A stretch of DNA of 64,000 nucleotides from an uncultured Lachnospiraceae bacterium (GTDB lineage: Bacteria > Bacillota > Clostridia > Lachnospirales > Lachnospiraceae). The position numbers and the translations under genes were made by a program. The first letter of the stretch is position 1, and every line of letters begins with the position of its first letter. The stretch lies in contig CAOKPU010000001.1 in assembly GCA_948470755.1 (NCBI GenBank), positions 50,011 to 114,010 of the forward strand, given 5' to 3'. Of this stretch, positions 19,413-27,161 are shown in pieces. The notes under the pieces are model-generated. The model made no database searches. It saw only the letters and a list, made by a program, of their open reading frames with translations, and had not been told where the DNA came from.

Positions 19413-20354
19413 ATGTCTTTTTCAAGTGAAGTGAAGGAGGAACTGGCGGGACACATCAGTACCTCCAGACATTGCCAACTGGCAGAATTGTCTGCTATGA
19501 TCTGTTTTCTTGGTAAAATGCAACAGAATGAGGGAGCGGGGATCAGCTTGGGGCTGCAGACGGAAAATGAAACAGTTCTAAGAAAGTGCTTTACATTATT
19601 GAAAAAAACATTTAATATAGATACGTATGATTCACAGATACCGCATGAAGAAGGGAAAGGCCATACATATGTTGTCCTTACAAAAGACGGCGGCGAAGTG
19701 GATAAAATACTTCAGGCCGTTAAGATAGAAAAAAAAGATGGCATGAAGAAAGCGGGAGAAACAGGGGTCAATCCATTACTCATTAAAAACGCCTGTTGCA
19801 AGAGAGCTTTTTTAAGGGGGGCTTTTTTATGTATAGGTTCCATGAGCGATCCTGAGAAGAGTTATCATCTGGAGTTTGTTTGTACTCATAAGGAGAGCGC
19901 GGAACAGTTAAAAGAGCTTATACAGGGCTTTGAAGTGGATGCAAAAATTGTCGTCAGGAAGAAATATTATGTCGTATACTTAAAGGAAGGCGCAGGGATT
20001 GTTGATCTTTTAAACTTAATGGGGGCTTATGTGTCTTTGATGAATTTTGAGAATTACCGGATTGTCAAAGAAGTGCGTAACTCAATTAACCGGAAAGTGA
20101 ACTGTGAGACGGCTAATATTACCAAAACAGTGAATGCATCATCCAAACAGATAGAGGATATCCTCCTCATTAGAGAACGCTATGGATTTCAAAATCTACC
20201 AGATAACTTAAAAGAAACGGCTGAAATAAGATTAGAATATCCGGATGCAACGTTAAAAGAGCTGGGACAAATCTTAAATCCATCGGTTGGAAAATCAGGG
20301 ATGAATCATAGACTGAGAAAATTAAGTGAAATTGCTGATAGGCTTAGAAATTAA
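19413..20354 (+). CDS. whiA: DNA-binding protein WhiA
   Basis: Cell-division and chromosome-segregation-linked regulator with a homing-endonuclease-like N-terminal domain (MSFSSEVKEELAGH, CCKRAFLRGAFLCIGS near residues 130-145, YHLEFV) and a C-terminal helix-turn-helix ending NHRLRKLSEIADRL. The nuclease residues of the ancestral fold are not expected to be active in this family. Length 313 matches the family. It sits between rapZ and the Crh-like gene, the same order as in Bacillus yvcJ-yvcK-yvcL-crh except for the missing yvcK. Confidence 0.95.
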   Translation: MSFSSEVKEELAGHISTSRHCQLAELSAMICFLGKMQQNEGAGISLGLQTENETVLRKCFTLLKKTFNIDTYDSQIPHEEGKGHTYVVLTKDGGEVDKILQAVKIEKKDGMKKAGETGVNPLLIKNACCKRAFLRGAFLCIGSMSDPEKSYHLEFVCTHKESAEQLKELIQGFEVDAKIVVRKKYYVVYLKEGAGIVDLLNLMGAYVSLMNFENYRIVKEVRNSINRKVNCETANITKTVNASSKQIEDILLIRERYGFQNLPDNLKETAEIRLEYPDATLKELGQILNPSVGKSGMNHRLRKLSEIADRLRN

Positions 20355-20368
20355 AAGGAGGAGACATT

Positions 20369-20632
20369 ATGATTGAAAAAAGTATGCAGGTGCAACTGCC
20401 CTCGGGATTGGAGGCAAGGCCGGTTGCGGTATTGGTGCAAGTGGCGAGCAAGCATGAGTGCAAAGTGTACATTGAGTCCGAGGGGAAAAAAGTGAATGCG
20501 AAAAGCATTATGGGGATGATGAGCTTAGGGCTTGACAGCGGTGAAACCATTACCGTTATCGCAGATGGACAAGATGAAAAGCAGGCGGTTGAGGATATTG
20601 AGGAATATTTATTAAAAGGAAAAGTAAGTTAA
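20369..20632 (+). CDS. Crh-like HPr-family protein with Glu at position 15
   Basis: An 87-residue HPr fold. The active-site loop reads PSGLEARPVA, so residue 15, the EI-phosphorylated His of HPr, is Glu15. Ser46 in AKSIMGMMSLG, the HprK target, is at its exact canonical position. It therefore cannot carry sugar-transport phosphate but should accept the regulatory one, as Bacillus Crh (Gln15) does. The location directly after whiA is the crh position in Bacillus. An AGGAGG-type site precedes the ATG. I infer a cofactor for CcpA-type catabolite control or another HprK-dependent regulator. Whether Glu15 mimics phospho-His is speculation. Confidence 0.9.
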   Translation: MIEKSMQVQLPSGLEARPVAVLVQVASKHECKVYIESEGKKVNAKSIMGMMSLGLDSGETITVIADGQDEKQAVEDIEEYLLKGKVS

Positions 20633-20639
20633 GGCCCAA

Positions 20640-20663
20640 GGAGCATCATATGATGCTCCTGTT
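20640..20663 (+). terminator. Terminator of the rapZ-whiA-crh-like operon
   Basis: Perfect palindrome GGAGCATCATATGATGCTCC followed by TGTTTT. The distal edge merges with repeat copy B. Confidence 0.75.
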
Positions 20664-20666
20664 TTG

Positions 20667-20771
20667 CCTATAAGGACCCGGGCATCAAAAGGCCCATCCG
20701 GAGGCCCCGCCTGGCAGATGGCACAAAAGATTTGGGCGCACTCTGTTGCACGGGACATTCCGATGAGCCTC
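20667..20771 (+). repeat. Dispersed intergenic repeat, copy B (longest)
   Basis: Left module: CCTATAAGGACCCGGGCATC, then AAAAGGCCCATCCGGAGG. Right module, from about 20713 to 20765 (TGGCAGATGGCACAAAAGAT onward to GGGACATTCCGA), is the reverse complement of the right module of copy D at 50163-50215, with few mismatches over roughly 50 bp. No open frame or transposase accompanies it. Confidence 0.7.
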
Positions 20772-20832
20772 GGAAAGCAAAAATCGTGTTCAGCAGAGGC
20801 TTCCACGATGTTTGAAAGAATGGAGTATTTTT

Positions 20833-21786
20833 ATGGAAAAACCGAAAATATTATTTGTGTTTAACCCTCGGGCGGGAAAGGCCAAAATACGGAACAGGCT
20901 GTGCGATATCATAGACGTTTTTGTAAAAGCAGGATATGAAGTGACCGTATACCCGACGCAGGAAGAAGGGGACGCCATACGGGCGGTCAGGGACAAACGG
21001 GAGGATTATGACTTGTTGGTGTGCAGCGGCGGCGACGGCACATTGGACGAAGTGGTAAGCGGAATGATGAAATGCCGAAAGCAGATTCCGATCGGGTACA
21101 TACCGGCGGGAAGCACCAATGATTTTGCCAGAAGCCTTGGCATCCCGAAAGATATGGTGAAAGCGGCGGAAGTCATTGCGGCAGGTCATGACTATGCCTG
21201 CGACATCGGGGCAATGAATGAGGAATGTTTCGTGTATATTGCTGCATTTGGTCTTTTTACGGATGTATCATATGAAACGAGTCAGGATATTAAAAATATT
21301 CTTGGGCATATGGCATATATATTGGAAGGTATGAAACGTCTTTCTTCTATAAAATCTTATAAACTTAAAGTGAATTATAAATATAAGGAAAAGGGGGAAG
21401 GCGGAATGGAGACAGGCTCCTCCGGGAGGATTTACAAAGAAGCGGAGCTTGAGGATGAGTTCATCTTTGGCATGGTAACGAACTCCATTTCTGTCGGCGG
21501 TTTTAAACGCATTACCGGAAAATACGTGGAGCTGGATGACGGGGAGTTTGAGGTGACTTTGATCCGTAAGCCGTCCAATCCTTTAGACATCAATGTAATT
21601 ATAGGGGCGCTTTTAAACCGTAGAATCAATACAGACCATATGTATTGTTTTAAGACGCCGGAAATTGCCTTTGAGTCGGAAGATGAGATCCCTTGGACGA
21701 CGGATGGGGAATTTGGAGGCAACCATAAAAAGGTGGCCATTACAAATAAGAAGCAGGCGGTGAAAATCAGGATTCCGGAAAAATGA
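20833..21786 (+). CDS. Diacylglycerol kinase-family lipid kinase (YegS/BmrU type)
   Basis: Cytoplasmic or membrane-associated lipid kinase of the DagK catalytic superfamily. The start MEKPKILFVFNPRAGKAKIR, the nucleotide-binding CSGGDGTLDEVVSGMM (about residues 62-77) and IGYIPAGSTNDFARSLGIP are diagnostic; the C-terminal beta domain ends with the DGEF and TTDGEFGG motifs. The ATG at 20833 is seven bases after GGAG; an upstream TTG at 20812 is less likely. Its 3' end overlaps the convergent acyltransferase gene by 20 bp. The lipid substrate cannot be told from sequence. Confidence 0.92.
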   Translation: MEKPKILFVFNPRAGKAKIRNRLCDIIDVFVKAGYEVTVYPTQEEGDAIRAVRDKREDYDLLVCSGGDGTLDEVVSGMMKCRKQIPIGYIPAGSTNDFARSLGIPKDMVKAAEVIAAGHDYACDIGAMNEECFVYIAAFGLFTDVSYETSQDIKNILGHMAYILEGMKRLSSIKSYKLKVNYKYKEKGEGGMETGSSGRIYKEAELEDEFIFGMVTNSISVGGFKRITGKYVELDDGEFEVTLIRKPSNPLDINVIIGALLNRRINTDHMYCFKTPEIAFESEDEIPWTTDGEFGGNHKKVAITNKKQAVKIRIPEK

Positions 21787-22864
21787 TCTTCTTCATCCGC
21801 TGCGCCGCATATTCCATCAGCAGAGGGATTCCCAGGCCGGCAATAAGATAAAGCCAATGGAATGCGAGGATATTGCCGGAGTACAGATAGCCGATATCTG
21901 TCATAAAGGCTGTTTTATCAAAATCCATGGCCCAGGAGCCAAAAACCGATATAGCGTAAAACAGGCCGTTTAATAATAAGAAGCTAAGGGTGTGGTGCAT
22001 CATGATCGCATAAGTATTTGTGCCTATGTAACGGATATATTTCAGATTGTCGTAGAGAGGGGTGAGTATCCTGGAGATCCTCAGCCAGAATGCAGTACCG
22101 GTGGCGACTGTCAGGTAAGGGATCCATGGGGCATTGGCAAAGCCGGTGCACCATACGGCGCTGTAAGCCAAGCCGTTGCTGCTTATGATTAAGAGAAACT
22201 GGATTGCAAACAAGATGGAAAAATAAACCCCATTGGGCAATGTATCGTATTTTTCCAGATCCTTTTTATAGAAATGCCCAAACTGAAAAGCCGGGAACAT
22301 GAAAAGGATCCGTCCGGGGAATTTGTAATATCCCCAAATGTGTCCGTTGATGGAAAACCATGTGGTGAGTATTCCGGCAAAAAGGCAGGCTGACATGATC
22401 AGCCATTCTTTTTTTAAAGAAAGGACATTAAGAACCTTGCGCATACATACATTCAGGATTTCTATGAGAAAAAGCGCAGGGACGAACCAAGAGGCGAAAT
22501 TATACCCGAACTGGTGGCCGTTCAAGAAAGGGTCAAGAAACAGAGTGCGGAAACTAATACGCTCTCCGATGGTGAAGCCTGCAAAGCGCAAGACTGCCGC
22601 AAACAGGCCGTAAAAAAGATTCCATGCGAAATAAGGAAGCATGAGCCTGTATAATTTTCCTTTTATATAAGATAGGATATCATTTTCAGCTTCTTCCTGA
22701 TAAAAGTAACCGGATATAAAAAGGAATGCCATAACATGAAACGAATAATAGGGGAACATTCCTCCTAAGTCAAAAATATGAAAATCCGCATGCCCTGCAA
22801 CAACAAGTATGATACATATGGCAGAGAAAATGCGGAAGGTATGGTTTATCTGTTTTTTACCCAT
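21767..22864 (-). CDS. Acyltransferase family 3 membrane protein
   Basis: A 365-residue polytopic protein with about ten hydrophobic helices. The first helix carries FRIFSAICIILVVAGHADFH, whose His after AG corresponds to the conserved His of acyltransferase-3 (OafA/NodX-like) proteins, and YYSFHVMAFLFISGYFY follows. Such enzymes usually O-acetylate cell-surface glycans. No SGNH domain is fused. There is no biosynthetic cluster nearby to identify the acceptor. Ends converge with the lipid kinase gene. Confidence 0.82.
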   Translation of the reverse strand: MGKKQINHTFRIFSAICIILVVAGHADFHIFDLGGMFPYYSFHVMAFLFISGYFYQEEAENDILSYIKGKLYRLMLPYFAWNLFYGLFAAVLRFAGFTIGERISFRTLFLDPFLNGHQFGYNFASWFVPALFLIEILNVCMRKVLNVLSLKKEWLIMSACLFAGILTTWFSINGHIWGYYKFPGRILFMFPAFQFGHFYKKDLEKYDTLPNGVYFSILFAIQFLLIISSNGLAYSAVWCTGFANAPWIPYLTVATGTAFWLRISRILTPLYDNLKYIRYIGTNTYAIMMHHTLSFLLLNGLFYAISVFGSWAMDFDKTAFMTDIGYLYSGNILAFHWLYLIAGLGIPLLMEYAAQRMKKIIFPES

Positions 22865-23057
22865 AATCTGCCCCGATTCGATATTGTTTTTTTCTATTAT
22901 ACAAAATACAGAAGGGATCTGCCATAATATTTGGGTATTTTCTTAAATTTTCTTATTAATTTCTTAATTTTTCTTAAGGCAATTCAATATGAACTGCGAT
23001 GCTATATGCAATTTAGACTATTTTTAATAAACTATTTCCTTTTTAAAAAGAATGTAT

Positions 23058-23063
23058 TATAAT
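23058..23063 (+). promoter_or_regulatory. Putative -10 box of the aldolase gene
   Basis: TATAAT in an AT-rich tract about 45 bp before the ATG; the region 17 bp upstream gives only a weak -35. Confidence 0.45.
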
Positions 23064-23105
23064 AAATTCAGGAAATTCTATAAAATTCATATGGAGGTAA
23101 AGAAA

Positions 23106-23969
23106 ATGTTAGTATCAGCAACAGAAATGCTTCAAAAAGCAAAAGCTGGCCATTATGCGGTAGGACAGTTTAACATCAACAATCTTGAGTGGACAAAAGC
23201 TATCCTTTTGACGGCTCAGGAAAATAATTCCCCCGTTATCCTTGGTGTTTCTGAAGGTGCGGGCAAATATATGGGCGGATATGATGTAATAGTCGGCATG
23301 GTTAACGGGCTTATCAAGGATCAGGACATTACAGTCCCGGTAGCTCTTCACTTAGATCACGGCAGCTATGAACACTGCTATAAATGCATTGAAGCAGGCT
23401 TTTCATCCGTTATGTTTGACGGCTCCCATTACCCGATTGATGAAAATGTAGCTAAGACAAAAGAAGTGGTTGCAGCAGCACATGATAAAGGGGTTTCTGT
23501 GGAAGCGGAAGTTGGCTCCATCGGCGGCGAAGAAGATGGAGTTGTAGGAATGGGTGAATGTGCAGATCCTAACGAATGCAAGGCTGTTGCAGATCTTGGC
23601 ATTGATTTCCTGGCAGCAGGCATTGGCAATATCCATGGTAAATATCCCGAGAACTGGAAAGGGCTGTCCTTTGAAACATTGGATGCCATCCAGAAACTGA
23701 CAGGGGATATGCCTTTGGTGCTTCACGGCGGTACAGGCATTCCGGCGGATATGATCAAAAAAGCAATCTCTTTGGGAGTAGCTAAGATCAATGTAAATAC
23801 CGAATGTCAGTTAGCTTTTGCAGCAGCAACACGTAAATATGTGGAAGAAGGAAAAGACCAGCAGGGGAAAGGATTTGACCCTCGTAAACTTTTAGCTCCT
23901 GGCTTTGAAGCGATTAAGCAGACGGTAAAAGAAAAAATGGAACTTTTCGGTTCTGTAAACAAGGCTTGA
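23106..23969 (+). CDS. fba: Class II fructose-bisphosphate aldolase
   Basis: Zinc-dependent cleavage of fructose-1,6-bisphosphate in glycolysis. The start MLVSATEMLQKAKAGHYAVG follows GGAGG at about 23093; an ATG 18 codons upstream lies in the leader. Metal and active-site motifs: ALHLDHGSYEHC, VEAEVGSIGGEEDGV, GNIHGKYP and LHGGTGIPADMIKKAI, with NVNTECQLAF near the C-terminus. At 287 residues it is the usual length. Monocistronic, with its own promoter-like sequence and terminator. Codon use looks more biased than in neighbours, in keeping with a highly expressed enzyme. Confidence 0.96.
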   Translation: MLVSATEMLQKAKAGHYAVGQFNINNLEWTKAILLTAQENNSPVILGVSEGAGKYMGGYDVIVGMVNGLIKDQDITVPVALHLDHGSYEHCYKCIEAGFSSVMFDGSHYPIDENVAKTKEVVAAAHDKGVSVEAEVGSIGGEEDGVVGMGECADPNECKAVADLGIDFLAAGIGNIHGKYPENWKGLSFETLDAIQKLTGDMPLVLHGGTGIPADMIKKAISLGVAKINVNTECQLAFAAATRKYVEEGKDQQGKGFDPRKLLAPGFEAIKQTVKEKMELFGSVNKA

Positions 23970-23992
23970 GAAATAAGACTGGCTTAAAGAAC

Positions 23993-24020
23993 AAAAGGCT
24001 GCCCGTATGGACAGCCTTTT
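23993..24020 (+). terminator. Terminator of the aldolase gene
   Basis: Stem AAAAGGCTG / CAGCCTTTT, with partial pairing in the loop, 24 bp after the stop codon. Confidence 0.85.
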
Positions 24021-24127
24021 CAGATGATGCGGGTAAGATGCCTGAAATTAAGTGACCGGCAGATCGAAATCTTACCCGGCTGTTTATGCGGTTGAGGGAG
24101 ACATGACCAAGGGAGGGAGAAATATAA

Positions 24128-24943
24128 ATGAATATCTTTAAGGAAATGGCTTTGTCTGTTTACAGCTTTAAAAATTATAAAGCATTTTTAAGCAATAAGA
24201 AATCAAAAGTCTTTTTATTTTCAATTGTTGTAATGCTCATTTATTTCCTGATAAAAATAATGGTGCCGTTTTTTATGTTGAATGGTGCGGGATTATCTTC
24301 GGCGATTAAAGAAAATGTGCCTGATTTCAAATTGGAGAATGGCGTCCTGCAGGTGGACGAAGTGATCCAGGTCGATGATGGCGATATATGCATTTGGATC
24401 GATACGGATCCGGAGGAAGTATTTTTTGGCGCGGAGGATATGGCGCAATATTATTACGGTTATTCCAGCGTAATATTGATGGATTCCGAAAAAATCCTTG
24501 TGCAAAGCGGCAGCAGCGGGATGCAGGAGTTTTATTTCAGCGAATTGGTTGGGAGCAGCTTTTCTAAAGAAGACCTTATGGCTTTAGTGCCTTCCGTATA
24601 TTTTCTGATAGGAATTGTATTGGTGATCTGTTACATCGTTATGACGGCATTGTTTTTCTTTGGAGTCCTGTTTGTGGCCTTGATCGGAATGATCGTAGCT
24701 TCTTGTATGAAATATCAGCTTACGTTCGGACAGTTATATTTGCTTGCCGTTTATAGCAGGGTCCTGCCTTTGCTTATAAAAGCGCTCGTTTCTTATCTGC
24801 CTTTCTCTATCCCATATTTCTGGGTTATTAATTTTGGGATTTCCGTAGTGATCCTCGGACTGGCAATTAAGGGAATGAAAGACGATGTATTGCAGCAGCA
24901 GAATGAGTTTGGCCCATCCGGAAACATGACATGGATGCAGTAA
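24128..24943 (+). CDS. DUF1189 family membrane protein
   Basis: A 271-residue protein with an N-terminal cytoplasmic segment MNIFKEMALSVYSFKNYKAF, a membrane helix near residues 28-52, an extracytoplasmic domain (about 55-155), then three or four helices to residue 245. The overall plan and the N-terminal motif fit DUF1189. No catalytic residues can be assigned. The gene follows GGGAGG and ends before a strong bidirectional terminator. Confidence 0.75.
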   Translation: MNIFKEMALSVYSFKNYKAFLSNKKSKVFLFSIVVMLIYFLIKIMVPFFMLNGAGLSSAIKENVPDFKLENGVLQVDEVIQVDDGDICIWIDTDPEEVFFGAEDMAQYYYGYSSVILMDSEKILVQSGSSGMQEFYFSELVGSSFSKEDLMALVPSVYFLIGIVLVICYIVMTALFFFGVLFVALIGMIVASCMKYQLTFGQLYLLAVYSRVLPLLIKALVSYLPFSIPYFWVINFGISVVILGLAIKGMKDDVLQQQNEFGPSGNMTWMQ

Positions 24944-25016
24944 ATCAAATCGCTGTTGTGACAATCTTCCTATGGAACAATGGACGCCGCGTTTTGTGAG
25001 ACATCCGTTGTTCAGG

Positions 25017-25051
25017 AAAAGGGGCTGCAGGTTAATAGGCAGCCCTTTTTT
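25017..25051. terminator. Bidirectional terminator
   Basis: AAAAGGGGCTGC / GCAGCCCTTTT stem followed by six T, located between the DUF1189 gene and the convergent symporter gene. Confidence 0.88.
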
Positions 25052-25063
25052 GACACATACTTT

Positions 25064-26512
25064 TTACGTTTCTTCGCCGTTTACCGTTTCTTTGCCGGCC
25101 TTTACCCGGGAAATGTATTCCTTCGTCATAGCAATGACCTGTCCGGATAACAGGGTAACCGCTATTAAGTTGGGCAATGCCATAAAACCGTTAAAGGTAT
25201 CCGAAATATCCACTACCAGTTTCAGTGAGGCATTACAGCCGATGAAAATGATCAGGATAAAAATGAGCTTATAAACAGGAACGGCTTTTAAGCCAAATAA
25301 ATACTCAATCCCTCTTTCGCCGTAATACGACCAGCCGAGAATCGTGGAGAAGGCAAACAGCATAACGGCAATGGAGATAAATCCTCCTCCGATAGAACCG
25401 AATACGGATTCAAAGGCCGCACTGGTAAGGGCGACGCCGCTTTTTAAAGTATCGGGGAGGTCTGTGCCTATATATTTGGCATATTCCGTATAATCATAAA
25501 CGCCGGAGGTCAATATGGTGAGGGCTGTTAAAGTACAGACTACCAAAGTGTCGGCAAATACTTCAAAAATCCCCCACATGCCCTGCACCACAGGCTCTTT
25601 TACATTGGAAGCGGAATGAACCATTACGGAGGAGCCAAGCCCGGCTTCGTTGGAAAACACTCCTCGGGAGATCCCTCGCCTCATAGCGATCATAATGGTA
25701 AAACCGGCTATTCCGCCGCCGATGGAAGGAAGATTAAAAGCATTGGTGAAAATGGATCCAAAGGCTCCCGGAACGGCGGAAATATTGGAAAAAATAACAA
25801 TCAAAGAGCCAATAATATATGTAACTGCCATAAAAGGCACCAGCTTTTCCGTAACGGAGGCGATGCGTTTGATGCCGCCTACAATAACCAGGCCGGCAAG
25901 AAGCATGACGATAAGGGCGGTCGCCCATTTGGGGACGGAAAAGGAATTATATAATCCATTGGCGATTTCATTTCCCTGGGACATATTGCCGATGCCGAAA
26001 GAAGCCAGCACGCAGAAAACGGAAAAAATAACGGCAAGCCATTTCCAGCCCAGCCCTTTTTCTATATAAATCATAGCGCCGCCAACCCAGTCTCCTTTTT
26101 CATTTTTATAGCGGTACTTTATACCCAGGGTATTTTCCGCATAATTGGTCATCATCCCCAAAAAGGCGGAGAGCCACATCCAGAAAATAGCTCCCGGGCC
26201 GCCCAGGGCGAGGGCGATCGCCACGCCGGAAATATTCCCTACGCCGATCGTTGCGGCAAGGGCGGTGCAAAGCGATTGGAATTGGGAAATAGCATGTTTA
26301 TCATCCGTTTTCCTTACATGTGCCGAGTCTTTTTTGAATAATTGGAGAAATGTGACATCAATCCAATATTTAAAATGGGAAATCTGGAATACTTTCGTGC
26401 GTACGGTAAACATAAAGCCTACGGCAAGGAAAATAACCAGCATAACGGGACCCCAGATAAAATTGTTCAGGATGCCGTTGATCTTTGTTACGACTTGAAT
26501 AAATCCATCCAT
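25064..26512 (-). CDS. Sodium:alanine/glycine symporter (AGCS family)
   Basis: Imports small neutral amino acids with sodium. About eleven membrane helices in 482 residues; AGCS signatures include ATIGVGNISGVAIALALGGP, FWMWLSAFLGMMTNYAENTL, GGAMIYIEKGLGWKW and the RRGISRGVFSNEAGLGSS motif. The C-terminus is short and soluble. The ATG at 26512 has only a weak ribosome site (GAG). About 70 bases upstream on the same strand is a strong AAGGAGG that is not followed by a usable start in this frame. Transcription probably starts at the -35/-10 pair at 26713-26741. Confidence 0.93.
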   Translation of the reverse strand: MDGFIQVVTKINGILNNFIWGPVMLVIFLAVGFMFTVRTKVFQISHFKYWIDVTFLQLFKKDSAHVRKTDDKHAISQFQSLCTALAATIGVGNISGVAIALALGGPGAIFWMWLSAFLGMMTNYAENTLGIKYRYKNEKGDWVGGAMIYIEKGLGWKWLAVIFSVFCVLASFGIGNMSQGNEIANGLYNSFSVPKWATALIVMLLAGLVIVGGIKRIASVTEKLVPFMAVTYIIGSLIVIFSNISAVPGAFGSIFTNAFNLPSIGGGIAGFTIMIAMRRGISRGVFSNEAGLGSSVMVHSASNVKEPVVQGMWGIFEVFADTLVVCTLTALTILTSGVYDYTEYAKYIGTDLPDTLKSGVALTSAAFESVFGSIGGGFISIAVMLFAFSTILGWSYYGERGIEYLFGLKAVPVYKLIFILIIFIGCNASLKLVVDISDTFNGFMALPNLIAVTLLSGQVIAMTKEYISRVKAGKETVNGEET

Positions 26513-26670
26513 ACATTCTCATGGCATAAAAAACGGCAAAAAAAATGTCAGATTTTTGCGCTGTCTTATGCCACGATACACCTCCTTCATAATAAATATT
26601 TGAGTATCCGCAGAAAGAGCCTTATAGGATGCCGGGCAGATGCCGGAGTCCAATAGGCTTCCCGCCGACA

Positions 26671-26701
26671 AAAAAAGAGCGCATATTATTACGCTCTTTG
26701 T
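26671..26701 (-). terminator. Terminator-like hairpin in the symporter leader
   Basis: On the minus strand AAAGAGCG pairs with CGCTCTTT around loop TAATAATATG, followed by a run of T. It lies just downstream of the promoter at 26713-26741, so it would form at the very 5' end of the symporter mRNA. It may attenuate transcription or protect the 5' end. No recognisable glycine-riboswitch core is present. Confidence 0.55.
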
Positions 26702-26712
26702 AATATGAATAC

Positions 26713-26741
26713 ATTTTATTACGCTAAAGTATATATGTCAA
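26713..26741 (-). promoter_or_regulatory. Strong putative promoter of the AGCS symporter gene
   Basis: Minus strand TTGACA (26736-26741), 17-bp spacer, TAAAAT (26713-26718), close to the sigma-A consensus, about 200 bp before the symporter start codon. Confidence 0.7.
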
Positions 26742-26806
26742 TAAAAATATGACGGAAGCATACTGTTTTATGGATCATGAGAAAAATTTCCTATAGAAAG
26801 GGAGGA

Positions 26807-26834
26807 TGCCAAGTAAAGCAGTCTTTACTTGGCA
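26807..26834 (+). terminator. Perfect 12-bp hairpin, orphan terminator-like
   Basis: TGCCAAGTAAAG / CTTTACTTGGCA with loop CAGT, followed by TTTATT. There is no gene immediately upstream on this strand; it could end a small RNA or an unannotated leader transcript. GGGAGG and ATG overlap its left arm and open a 12-codon frame (26806-26844), which I think is fortuitous. Confidence 0.5.
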
Positions 26835-27080
26835 TTTATTATGAAAAAGTTATTTAAAAAATCAATTAACTCTAGCTGTCTTGTTGTTGTTTATCTTATA
26901 AACCTAGTATATGGGAAATAAATGTCTAAAGAATGTTATGAAGTTGAAGTTTTTTTTAAATGAGTATGAACAAAATATGAACGGAGAAAAGAAAAGCCGG
27001 AAATAATATAAAAAATGATAAATATATGAAAAATATGATGTTTACACAAAGGATAGAGTGAGTTTATCATTAATATGAGA

Positions 27081-27128
27081 TTATAGGAAAACAGTTCAGT
27101 TTAATCAAGCTGGACTGTTTTCCTATAA
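27081..27128 (+). repeat. Long stem-loop before the YesN-type regulator gene
   Basis: TTATAGGAAAACAGTTCAG pairs along all 19 positions (one G-T) with CTGGACTGTTTTCCTATAA, loop TTTAATCAAG. It stands 33 bp before the regulator ATG and runs into repeat copy C. No T-run follows, so a role as operator or mRNA leader structure is as likely as termination. Confidence 0.6.
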
Positions 27129-27150
27129 TAGGATCCGGGTGCCAAAAGGA
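27122..27150 (+). repeat. Dispersed intergenic repeat, copy C (short)
   Basis: CCTATAATAGGATCCGGGTG followed by CCAAAAGG matches the left module of copies A, B and D. The right part is missing; the regulator ribosome site begins directly after it. Confidence 0.55.
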
Positions 27151-27161
27151 AAGGAAACATT

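Larger units (their letters stand above)
26742..27161. other. AT-rich intergenic region with two strong hairpins
   Basis: No credible gene. It contains a 12-bp hairpin at 26807-26834, an AT-rich stretch (about 26835-27075) with several TATAAT-like words but no clear promoter pair, a 19-bp stem at 27081-27128 and repeat copy C. Regulatory input for the YesN/YesM sugar locus probably lies here. Confidence 0.5.

Noticed and set aside
26513-26760. Glycine riboswitch or T-box before the AGCS symporter
   Set aside because: I looked for the conserved cores and did not see them; only a terminator-like hairpin is present.
26806-26844. 12-residue peptide after GGGAGG
   Set aside because: The ribosome site abuts the ATG and the frame is the left and right arms of a terminator-like hairpin.
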